A program made the translations under genes and the position numbers. 64,000 nucleotides of DNA from Winogradskya humida. Lineage in GTDB: Bacteria; Actinomycetota; Actinomycetes; Mycobacteriales; Micromonosporaceae. Under the pieces are notes generated by a model. That model had not been told where the DNA came from. It saw only the letters and a list, made by a program, of their open reading frames with translations, and did no database searches. The stretch lies in the NCBI RefSeq assembly GCF_016862215.1, contig NZ_BOMN01000040.1, positions 172,639 through 236,638 of the forward strand, written 5' to 3'. The stretch's first letter is position 1. Every line of letters begins with the position of its first letter. This document shows, one piece after another, positions 24,376-31,919 of the stretch.

Positions 24376-26003
24376 CAGCCGGTGACCATCGAGTCGCCGG
24401 TGACGAACGTGTAGCCCTGCGCCTTGAGCCCCGTGACCAGCGTCTTCAGGTGGTCCGTGCCGAGGTACGCGTGGTAGAAGAAGCTGGCCACGCCATCGCG
24501 TACGACCAGGTTGCGGTCCGCGGAGGCGAGCAGGTCGGCGGGCAGCCGGGCGGGGTGGTTGTTGAACGCGTCGGGCTCGACGTTGCCGATGTTCTCCGGG
24601 ATCACGACCGAGCCGTAGACGTCGCGGACGGCGTACGGGAAGAACTGCCCGAACTGGCGGGTGTAGTCGAACTGCGCCCCGGTGAGCACGCCCGGGAAGT
24701 AGAGGCCGCGGTCGTAGCGCTTGCCGAACAGCGTGTTGATCGTCTGGTAGTCCAGCCCGCTCGCCGCGTAGTGCGGGAACTCGAACGTCGTGGGCATGCC
24801 GAGGCCGGCGAGCGCGAAGGTCAGGCCGGCGGCGGTGACGCGGCTGGTCACGTATGACGCCGAGTCCTCCTTGACCGGGCCGTCATAGATCACGCTGTTG
24901 TTCGCGTCGACGTGCGCCATGTAGAACTCGAAGTCGTTCGCGCTGACGCCGTCGTACGGGTTCGCCACGTTGCCGTACTGGTGGGTGTAGCCGTGCATGA
25001 TCAGGGTGCCGCCGCGCTTCTGCATGTATTTCAGCGCCGCGACGACCTTCGGCTTGTTCACCAGCGTGTAGTCCTGGGCCTTGCCGTTGTTCTGCACGCC
25101 CTTCGGGTCGCGGTACCGCGGGTAGACGGCGACGCTGAACGGGACCTTCTCGGCGTAGAGGTAGTCGGCGATCGCCTTGAGCTCGTCCGGGTCGGAGTCG
25201 GGGCCGATGTCCTCGATGCGGGCGAGGGCGCGGTGCCGTTCCCGGGAGACGCCGGTGTCGCCGAGCGAGTCGAAGAGGATGTCGGCGAACGCGAGGTAGC
25301 GGTCGTCGTGGGTCACGTACGCGAACGGGATCTCGCCGACGTAGGTGAAGTTGCCGGACTGGACGGCCCAGGGGAAGGTGGTGCCGTCCGGGCGTACGGC
25401 CGAAGCCAAGGTCTTGAACTTGGAAGTGTCCGTGACCGTGAGGTTCATGATGCCGGACTTGTCGGTCGTGTCACGGGTGAGCTTTTTGCCCTTGTAGTCG
25501 ACCTCGGTCACGTCGGCGAAGTCGAACGAACCGCTGGTGAAGCCGTGGTTGGCGGCGAAGTTCGCGTCCTTGGCGGCCAGCTGCCAGATGTTGTCGAAGA
25601 GCCAGGTCACCGGCTTCTTCGTCGCGGTGATGTCGGTGAGGAACGCGGCCGGCAGCGGCTCGTCGTAGGTGGAGCCCACGTAGACCACGGCCGTGTAGGT
25701 GTTCAGGTCACCGGCCTTGTAGGCCGCGACCGGCGCCGCGGTCCAGGAACCGAAGTGCGAGGCGAGGTTCGCGGTCTGGGTGGCGTAGACCTCGCCCATC
25801 CAGCCGTAGTCGCCGGTGGTGTCGTAGAGCACGAGCGTCTTCGCGGTCCCGCCGCCCGGCGCGGCCTTGCCCGACTTGGTGGCGGCCGACGTGGTGGTGG
25901 TCGCGGCGTCGGCGTTCATCACGCCGACCCCGAGGGCGGCGGTGGCGGTGAGGGCGACGCCGGCGCCGAGGATCGTGCGGCGGGTGATTTTGGGGGTACG
26001 CAT
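24375..26003 (-). CDS. DUF2334 (YdaL-like) putative polysaccharide deacetylase, exported
   Basis: The 542-aa protein starts at ATG 26003; a longer frame upstream would overlap wecB. It begins with a twin-arginine-like signal (TRRTILGAG, then a hydrophobic stretch to about residue 33). The central domain (ALARIEDIGPDSDPDELKAIADYL, then PFSVAVYPRYRDP and GTLIMHGYTHQYG) is the DUF2334 fold, related to polysaccharide deacetylases, with the metal-ligand-like Asp and His motifs present. In Bacillus subtilis the related YdaL belongs to an exopolysaccharide operon. Here it is between wecB and the SnoaL gene with 1-bp overlaps on both sides. Confidence 0.85.
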   Translation of the reverse strand: MRTPKITRRTILGAGVALTATAALGVGVMNADAATTTTSAATKSGKAAPGGGTAKTLVLYDTTGDYGWMGEVYATQTANLASHFGSWTAAPVAAYKAGDLNTYTAVVYVGSTYDEPLPAAFLTDITATKKPVTWLFDNIWQLAAKDANFAANHGFTSGSFDFADVTEVDYKGKKLTRDTTDKSGIMNLTVTDTSKFKTLASAVRPDGTTFPWAVQSGNFTYVGEIPFAYVTHDDRYLAFADILFDSLGDTGVSRERHRALARIEDIGPDSDPDELKAIADYLYAEKVPFSVAVYPRYRDPKGVQNNGKAQDYTLVNKPKVVAALKYMQKRGGTLIMHGYTHQYGNVANPYDGVSANDFEFYMAHVDANNSVIYDGPVKEDSASYVTSRVTAAGLTFALAGLGMPTTFEFPHYAASGLDYQTINTLFGKRYDRGLYFPGVLTGAQFDYTRQFGQFFPYAVRDVYGSVVIPENIGNVEPDAFNNHPARLPADLLASADRNLVVRDGVASFFYHAYLGTDHLKTLVTGLKAQGYTFVTGDSMVTG

Positions 26004-27190
26004 CAGAAGGACGCTCCGTACGTGACAGCGGCGGTGGACTCGAAGGCGGGCATCGGTTCGGGAGCCTCGGCGAGGCCGAGCAGGTTCGCGGTGGCCTGAG
26101 CGGTACGGCTGGCCGCGAGACCGTCGCCGTAGGGATTTCCGCCCGCGGTCATCGCGTCGCGGCGCACCCGGCTGTCGAGCAGCAGGGCCGCCTCCTTGAC
26201 GATCAGTTCGGGGTTGGAGCCGACGAGCTTGGCGCAGCCGGCGTGCAGCGACTCGACCCGCTCGGTGACCTCGCGCAGCACCAGCGCGGGAACGCCGAAC
26301 GACGGGGCCTCCTCCTGGATGCCGCCCGAGTCGGTGAGCACCAGGTACGCCTCGGAGAGCAGACGCGACAGATCCGGGTACGGCAACGGGTCGGTGATCG
26401 TGACCCGCTCGACGCCGCCGAGGCCGGCCTCGACCTGGGCGCGCACGGCGGGGTTCGGGTGGCTCGGCAGCACCACGTCGATGTCGTCGTACCGCTCGAC
26501 GAGCTCGCGGACGGCGGCGAGGATGCGGTCGAGCGGGGCGCCCCACGACTCGCGGCGGTGCGCGGTGACGACGACCAGCCGGTTCTCGGAGTCGGCGCGG
26601 GCGGCCAGCGCGGGGGTCTCGTACGGCATCCGCCGCCCGGCAACCGCGAGCGTGGCGTCGACCACGGTGTTCCCGGTGATCAGCACGTCGGCGGTGTTGA
26701 TGTTCTCGTCGAGCAGGTTCATGGCGGCCAGCGGCGTCGGCGCGAGGTGCAGCGACGCGACCTGCGCGACCAGCCGGCGGTTGCCCTCCTCGGGGAACGG
26801 CGACTCGAGGTCACCGGAGCGCAGCCCCGCCTCGAGGTGCACGACCGGGATCCGCCGCCAGAACGCGGCGAGCGCGCCGGCCAGGCTTGTGGTGGTGTCG
26901 CCCTGCACGATCACGGCGGCGGGGGTCCGCTGCGCCCACAGCTCGTCGAGCTGCCGGATCATCTCGGTGAGCAGCTCGGCCTGGGTTCCCGTGCCACGCT
27001 CGACGGTCAGCGTGACGTCGGGTTCGAGGCCGAACGCGACGAGCGCCTGGCTGACCATCGTGGGGTGCTGGCCACTGGCGACCAGGACGGGGGCGAGCAG
27101 GCCGGCTTCGCGCATGGCGAGCACTACGGGGGCGAGCTTGACGGCTTCGGGGCGGGTGCCGCCGATCAGGTGTACCTCGGGGAGCGACAT
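26003..27190 (-). CDS. wecB: UDP-N-acetylglucosamine 2-epimerase (non-hydrolysing)
   Basis: The 395-aa enzyme interconverts UDP-GlcNAc and UDP-ManNAc in the cytoplasm, supplying precursor for surface polysaccharide. Motifs: GGTRPEAVKLAP, QGDTTTSLAGAL, HLEAGLRSGD, TAHRRESWG, and LTDSGGIQEEAPSFGVPALVLR, all in normal order. The length is usual. It is 27 bp from the GT2 gene and overlaps the DUF2334 gene by 1 bp. Its place between a processive glycosyltransferase and a deacetylase-like protein suggests a ManNAc- or GlcNAc-type polymer. Confidence 0.94.
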   Translation of the reverse strand: MSLPEVHLIGGTRPEAVKLAPVVLAMREAGLLAPVLVASGQHPTMVSQALVAFGLEPDVTLTVERGTGTQAELLTEMIRQLDELWAQRTPAAVIVQGDTTTSLAGALAAFWRRIPVVHLEAGLRSGDLESPFPEEGNRRLVAQVASLHLAPTPLAAMNLLDENINTADVLITGNTVVDATLAVAGRRMPYETPALAARADSENRLVVVTAHRRESWGAPLDRILAAVRELVERYDDIDVVLPSHPNPAVRAQVEAGLGGVERVTITDPLPYPDLSRLLSEAYLVLTDSGGIQEEAPSFGVPALVLREVTERVESLHAGCAKLVGSNPELIVKEAALLLDSRVRRDAMTAGGNPYGDGLAASRTAQATANLLGLAEAPEPMPAFESTAAVTYGASF

Positions 27191-27217
27191 TTTTTGGACC
27201 TTTTCTAGCAGGGGGAG

Positions 27218-28567
27218 TCAGGCGGCTAGAGCGACTTGCAGCGGTGCGGGGGAGATCGGCTCTTCGGCGAGCCGCTCGGTCTTGGCCCAGGACTGCCGGC
27301 CGCTCGCCTGGCGGGCGATGGCGCGGTAGGTGGCGACCAGACCGAGGAGAAGGAAGATCGGGTACGCGACCGCGGCGGTGAGCAGCCGGCGCAGGCTCTC
27401 GTCCCGCAGCCGGTAACGGTGCACGAGGGCCCAGATGAAGCCGGGGAAAAACGTCACCGCGAACCACACCTCGCCGCTCGTGGCCAGGTCCTGCCAGGAG
27501 CGCAGGTAGGGCATCGGGTGGCCGAGCGCCAGACCGGCGGCGCCGGCCAGGACCCCGCCGAGCAGGGCGACGGTGACCAGCGCGTTGATCCAGGGCGAGA
27601 CCAGGTAGTGGAACATCTCCACCAGCGAGGTCACGCCGATCCGCTTGGAGGCGGCCAGCCGGCGCAGGTAACGCGCGCACTGCAGGTTGCCCTGGGCCCA
27701 GCGGGTGCGCTGGCGGGTGAGCCGGCGCAGGTCGACGACGGCCTGCTGGGTGACGGTGGCCCGCGGGGTGTAGCGGATGCCGACCCCGTCGAGGTGCATC
27801 CGCAGGCCGAGCTCGAGATCCTCGACGAGGCAGGCCGACCAGGGCGCGTCGCCGAGAGCCAGCAGCGCGGAGAGCCTGGTGAACTGCCCGTTGCCGCCGA
27901 GCCCGACCGTGTCGATCGTGTCGCGCAGGCTCTGGCAGGCGTTGACGATGGCCCCGAACTCGAGGTCCTGGACCGCGCCGAGGAGCTTGTTGCGGTTGCG
28001 GATGCGGACCTGCACCTGCACCGCGCCGATCTGCGGGTCGCGCATCATCCGGGAGACCTCGAGCAGGATGTTGCTGCTGCCCTGGCCGTCGCCGTCGATG
28101 ATGCCGATGACGACCTTGTCCGGGCGTACGCCGGCTTCGGTGGTGATCTGCGCGATATAGCGGTAGGCGGCGTTGAGCGCCTCGCCCTTGCCCTTGCGTG
28201 CTTCGGGAAGCTCGCGGCGCAGCACCATCAGCCTCGGGTGGTTGATGGCGGCGAGTACGTCGGGGGTGCGGTCGTCCGATCCGTCGTCGACCACGAGGAC
28301 CCGGGCCAGGGTGCCGCCGGGGCCGCCGAGGGCCAGTGCCGCGTTGACCGTGTTGCCGACGACGACCTCTTCGTTCAGCGCCGGCACGATGATCCAGAAG
28401 TGCTCCGGCGTGCCGTCGCCCTTCGCCAGCGACCGGTCGACGACGACCCGGCGATGCGACGCCATGTAACGGACCGCGAAGCTGACCAGGGCCAGCGTCG
28501 AGACGGGCCAGGCCAGCAGGATCGCGTAGCCGGTGATCACGAGGAACCAACTGTTCGATGCCGTCAT
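27218..28567 (-). CDS. Membrane glycosyltransferase family 2, first gene of the polysaccharide operon
   Basis: The 449-aa enzyme has one N-terminal TM helix, a GT2 domain and three to four C-terminal TM helices, like processive cellulose or poly-GlcNAc synthases. Catalytic motifs are seen in order: VVDDGSDD, IIDGDGQG (DxD), CLVEDLELG (the catalytic Asp) and QRTRWAQG (QxxRW). A strong GGGAGGG lies before ATG 28567. With wecB, DUF2334 and the SnoaL gene it forms an operon that should make and modify an extracellular polysaccharide. The polymer is not identified. Confidence 0.92.
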   Translation of the reverse strand: MTASNSWFLVITGYAILLAWPVSTLALVSFAVRYMASHRRVVVDRSLAKGDGTPEHFWIIVPALNEEVVVGNTVNAALALGGPGGTLARVLVVDDGSDDRTPDVLAAINHPRLMVLRRELPEARKGKGEALNAAYRYIAQITTEAGVRPDKVVIGIIDGDGQGSSNILLEVSRMMRDPQIGAVQVQVRIRNRNKLLGAVQDLEFGAIVNACQSLRDTIDTVGLGGNGQFTRLSALLALGDAPWSACLVEDLELGLRMHLDGVGIRYTPRATVTQQAVVDLRRLTRQRTRWAQGNLQCARYLRRLAASKRIGVTSLVEMFHYLVSPWINALVTVALLGGVLAGAAGLALGHPMPYLRSWQDLATSGEVWFAVTFFPGFIWALVHRYRLRDESLRRLLTAAVAYPIFLLLGLVATYRAIARQASGRQSWAKTERLAEEPISPAPLQVALAA

Positions 28568-28912
28568 GACCCGCCCTCCCTTCATCACTGTTCGTGTCAG
28601 CAGTGCAGTCACTCTTGCCGCGCCGCTGGACTAATCAGGACATTAGGGTGTCACCGAGCGTGATTCAAGGCCGCGGACCGGAGGTCTCGGGCGAACTGGC
28701 CAAATGGGCTATGCCAGACATCTCAGGCGTCGCAAAGCGTTAAATAACCGGCAAAAGGCCGCGTCACGTGGCGTGAGGACAAACCTCGCGTGCGGGGCGA
28801 TCACCTACCGTCGCGCGAGCTTTTAGTCACTCAAGGTGATGTAGGCCGTTGCGGGCAAGGAGTGGCCCGGGGATCACTGCCTGTTACTTACGGTGAGGTC
28901 TATGCTGCCTGC
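28568..28912. other. 345-bp divergent region; no riboswitch recognised
   Basis: Apart from the polysaccharide operon promoter at 28640-28668 and the leaderless promoter of the next gene (28901-28906), I see no gene. I looked for a cyclic di-GMP or cyclic di-AMP aptamer; short GGCAAAAGG and CGCAAAGCG words occur but not in the right order. The AT-rich stretch around 28740-28760 is unexplained. Confidence 0.55.
28640..28668 (-). promoter_or_regulatory. Promoter of the polysaccharide operon
   Basis: On the minus strand TTGAAT (28668-28663), a 17-bp spacer and TAATGT (28645-28640) make a good vegetative promoter. The leader to ATG 28567 is about 65 nt. Confidence 0.65.
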
Positions 28913-29164
28913 GTGAACCGGACCCTGATGCGCGCCCTGATCGACCTGGCCGTGTCGATCGAACTCACCAGCGACGACGAAATCGAGCCGGAAACGGCGA
29001 CAACCCTGATCGACGAGCTGGCCGCGTCGCTCGAGGATCTGAGCGAGGCGGAGCGCGACGAGCTGATCGACTACATCGAGGAACTCGCCGCGGCGACCCG
29101 CGATCGCGACCGTCGTGAGGTGCTGCAGGACCTGCCCGACGCCCTGGCTCTGACGGACGACTGA
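28913..29164 (+). CDS. Small acidic hypothetical protein (83 aa)
   Basis: The protein is all-helical in appearance and strongly acidic: LIDLAVSIELTSDDEIEPETATTLIDELAASLEDLSEAERDELIDYIEELA. TATGCT (28901-28906) is exactly 6 nt before the GTG at 28913, so a leaderless start fits. A strong terminator follows the stop by 15 bp, so it is a one-gene unit. The family is not known to me; the acidity would suit a protein-binding adaptor or inhibitor. Confidence 0.75.
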   Translation: MNRTLMRALIDLAVSIELTSDDEIEPETATTLIDELAASLEDLSEAERDELIDYIEELAAATRDRDRREVLQDLPDALALTDD

Positions 29165-29179
29165 CTCTTACTTGTGACC

Positions 29180-29210
29180 GGCCCTCGTCCTGATGGACGA
29201 GGGCCGTTCT
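29180..29210 (+). terminator. Rho-independent terminator
   Basis: A perfect 11-bp stem GGCCCTCGTCC / GGACGAGGGCC with a TGAT loop is followed by GTTCTT. It isolates the small acidic gene from the flotillin operon. Confidence 0.9.
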
Positions 29211-29298
29211 TGCCTACCCCTGTCATCATCGACATCACCGCAAGGATCGCTTGGCACACGGGGAGCGACGGCGGCGGCACACGGGGGCGGGCTGAGTC

Positions 29299-29880
29299 AT
29301 GGGTGGGTTCTTCGAGGCTGTGCTCAGCTTCCCCACCGTTGTTTTCACTCCGCTGCTCGTGGTGGTCATCGGTTATTGGCTGGTCGTCATCGTCGGTGGC
29401 GCCGATCCCGATGGCGACGGCGCGGCTGACGACGGCGGCGGGTTCCTGGGTTTCCTCGGACTCGGCGGTGTGCCCGCCTCCGTGGTGCTCTCCCTGCTCG
29501 TCGTCTTCGCGTGGTTCGGCAGCCTCGCCGGCACCGAGCTGCTCGACATGATCCCGGTCGCGCTGGTGCTGGCGGGTGCCGTCGCCGCGGCCTGGATTCT
29601 CACCAAGGTCGCCGTCATGGCGGTCAAACGCTTCCTGCCGACCGGCCCGGAACCCTCCCGGGCCGACTTCATCGGGCTCACGTGCGTCATCCGCACCGGG
29701 CGGGTGACCCGCACGTTCGGCCAGGCCGAGGTGCACTCACCCGACGGTTCCTCCGCGATCGTGCAGGTTCGCCAGGCCGGCGACGACGATCTGCGCGCCG
29801 GGACAACCGCCCTTCTGTACGACGTCGACCCCGAAGGCGAGTTCTTCTGGGTCATCCCGTCCGACATCGCCAACGTTTAA
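29299..29880 (+). CDS. OB-fold membrane protein (YqiJ-like), first gene of the flotillin operon
   Basis: The 193-aa protein has two or three TM helices (about residues 12-33, 60-75, 85-103) followed by a cytoplasmic or extracellular beta-rich domain (ADFIGLTCVIRTGRVTRTFGQAEVHSPDGSSAIVQVRQ) typical of the OB-fold seen in NfeD/YqiJ proteins. In many bacteria these proteins partner flotillins. It ends 8 bp before the flotillin ATG. It probably shapes or anchors the flotillin ring in the membrane. Confidence 0.82.
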   Translation: MGGFFEAVLSFPTVVFTPLLVVVIGYWLVVIVGGADPDGDGAADDGGGFLGFLGLGGVPASVVLSLLVVFAWFGSLAGTELLDMIPVALVLAGAVAAAWILTKVAVMAVKRFLPTGPEPSRADFIGLTCVIRTGRVTRTFGQAEVHSPDGSSAIVQVRQAGDDDLRAGTTALLYDVDPEGEFFWVIPSDIANV

Positions 29881-29888
29881 GGACCCCC

Positions 29889-31919
29889 ATGGACGTGGTC
29901 ACCACTGGATTCGGCGTGCTCATCGCCGTCGTACTGCTCATCGCGATCGGTGTCCTGCTGTTCGTCAGCCGGCTGTTCCGCAAGGTGGAGCAGGGCAAAG
30001 CGCTCATCGTCTCCAAGGTGCGCCGCGTGGACGTCACCTTCACGGGCGCCGTCGTGCTGCCCGTGCTGCACAAGTCCGAGATCATGGACATCTCGGTGAA
30101 GACCATCGAGATCGCGCGGACCGGGCGTGAGGGTCTGATCTGCCGGGACAACATCCGCGCCGACATCCGGATCACGTTCTTCGTCCGGGTCAACAAGACC
30201 GTCGAGGACGTCATCAAGGTCGCCCAGGCGATCGGCACCGCGCGGGCCAGCAACGAGCTGACGCTGCAGGAGCTGTTCAGCGCGAAGTTCTCCGAAGCGC
30301 TCAAGACCGTCGGTAAGCAGCTGGACTTCGTCGACCTCTACACCAAGCGCAACGAGTTCCGGGACCAGATCATCGAGGTGATCGGCACCGACCTCAACGG
30401 TTACAGCCTCGAGGACGCCGCGATCGACTTCCTCGAGCAGACCCCGATGTCGTCGCTCGACCCGAAGAACATCCTCGACGCGCAGGGCATCCGGAAGATC
30501 ACCGAGCTGACCGCGATCGAGTCGGTGCTCACCAACGACTTCCGGCGCAACGAGGAGAAGGAACTCACCCGCCAGAACGTGGACGCCAAGGAGGCGATCC
30601 TCGAGCTGGAGCGCCGCCAGGCCGACGCGGAGATCAAGCAGCGCCGGGAGATCGAGACGATGCGGGCCCGCGAGGAGGCCGAGATCGCGCTCGCTCACGC
30701 CGAGGAGCGGCTGCGGGCCGAGGGCGCGCACCTGCGTACCGAACAGCAGCTCGGCATCCAGACGCAGAACAAGGACCGGGAGATCGCGGTCGCCGAGAAG
30801 AACCGCGAGCGGGTCATCGCGATCGAGACCGAGCGCATCGAGAAGGACCGGATGCTCGAGGTGATCGGTCGCGAACGGGAGACCGAGCTCTCCACGATCT
30901 CCAAGAACAAGGAGATCGAGACCGAGAAGCGCTCGATCGCCGACCTGATCCGCGAGCGCATCGCGGTGGAGAAGACCGTCGCCGAGCAGGAGGAGAACAT
31001 CAAGCGCCTCCGCGTCGTCGAGGAGGCCGAGCGCACCCGGCAGGCCGTGATCATCAACGCCGAGGCCGAGGCGCAGGAGGCCCTGGTCAAGGACATCAAG
31101 GCCGCCGAGGCCGCCGAGACCGCCGCGAAGTTCAAGGCCCGCGAGGAGCTGGTGCTGGCGGAGGCCCGCCAGCAGACCGCGGAGCTCGATGCCCGGGCGA
31201 AGATCCGGATGGCGGAGGGTACGCAGGCCGAGGCCGCAGCGGCAGGCCTCGCCGACGTGCAGGTCCGCGAACGCAACGCCGAGGTGATCGAGAAGACCGG
31301 CCGGGCCAACGCCGAGGTCATCGAGAAGACGGGCCGCGCCGAGGCCGCCGTCGAGCAGGCGAAGGCGCTGGTCGTCGCCGAGGCTATCCGCGAGAAGCTG
31401 CTCGGTGAGGCCGCGGGTCTGCAGGAGAAGGCCGGCGCGATGGCGGCGATGGATGCCGCCACCCGCGAGCACGAGGAATACCGGCTGCGGCTCGAGATGG
31501 AGAAGGAGATCCGCCTCGCCGGCATCAACGTGCAGAAGGACATCGCCGAGTCCCAGGCGACCCTCATCGCGACCGGGCTGGAGCGCGCCGACATCGACAT
31601 CGTCGGCGGCGACTCGATCTTCTTCGACAAGCTGGTCGGCGCGATCTCCATGGGCAAGAGCGTCGACGGCTTCGTCGAGCACTCGAACGTCGCCCAGAGC
31701 CTGGGAGCCCGGTACCTCGACGGCTCCACGAACTTCACCGAGGACCTGGGCCGCGTGCTCGGCTCGGTGAACACCGGTGACGTCGCCAACCTGACCCTGT
31801 CGGCGTTCCTCACCCAGCAGATCCGGTCGGGTGGCAACGACACCGGCAAGCTCAAGGAGCTGCTGGCCGCCGCCGAAAAGATGGGTCTGGGCGACGCCAA
31901 GGTTCCCGCAGCCCGGTGA
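29889..31919 (+). CDS. Flotillin-like SPFH protein (YqiK type)
   Basis: The 676-aa protein has one N-terminal TM helix (about residues 5-26), an SPFH domain (about 30-190, with KALIVSKVRRVDVTFTGAVVLPVL and ADIRITFFVRV), and a long heptad-rich coiled coil (about 215-520) full of Glu, Arg and Ala. Flotillins oligomerise into membrane cages that organise microdomains. I start at ATG 29889; a longer frame overlaps the upstream gene. The stop overlaps the GTG of the giant ATPase by 4 bp, so the two proteins are likely made in fixed ratio. Confidence 0.9.
   Translation: MDVVTTGFGVLIAVVLLIAIGVLLFVSRLFRKVEQGKALIVSKVRRVDVTFTGAVVLPVLHKSEIMDISVKTIEIARTGREGLICRDNIRADIRITFFVRVNKTVEDVIKVAQAIGTARASNELTLQELFSAKFSEALKTVGKQLDFVDLYTKRNEFRDQIIEVIGTDLNGYSLEDAAIDFLEQTPMSSLDPKNILDAQGIRKITELTAIESVLTNDFRRNEEKELTRQNVDAKEAILELERRQADAEIKQRREIETMRAREEAEIALAHAEERLRAEGAHLRTEQQLGIQTQNKDREIAVAEKNRERVIAIETERIEKDRMLEVIGRERETELSTISKNKEIETEKRSIADLIRERIAVEKTVAEQEENIKRLRVVEEAERTRQAVIINAEAEAQEALVKDIKAAEAAETAAKFKAREELVLAEARQQTAELDARAKIRMAEGTQAEAAAAGLADVQVRERNAEVIEKTGRANAEVIEKTGRAEAAVEQAKALVVAEAIREKLLGEAAGLQEKAGAMAAMDAATREHEEYRLRLEMEKEIRLAGINVQKDIAESQATLIATGLERADIDIVGGDSIFFDKLVGAISMGKSVDGFVEHSNVAQSLGARYLDGSTNFTEDLGRVLGSVNTGDVANLTLSAFLTQQIRSGGNDTGKLKELLAAAEKMGLGDAKVPAAR

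Noticed and set aside
24375..26546. 723-codon version of the DUF2334 protein
   Set aside because: The extra 180 residues are an Arg-rich shadow of wecB; the ATG at 26003 gives a Tat-like signal peptide and a 1-bp overlap.
27236..28663. 475-codon plus-strand frame opposite the GT2 gene
   Set aside because: The GT2 gene on the other strand has full catalytic motifs; this frame has none.
28700..28800. Cyclic di-GMP or cyclic di-AMP riboswitch before the polysaccharide operon
   Set aside because: Short words resemble aptamer cores, but their order and pairing do not fit, and they lie upstream of the predicted promoter.
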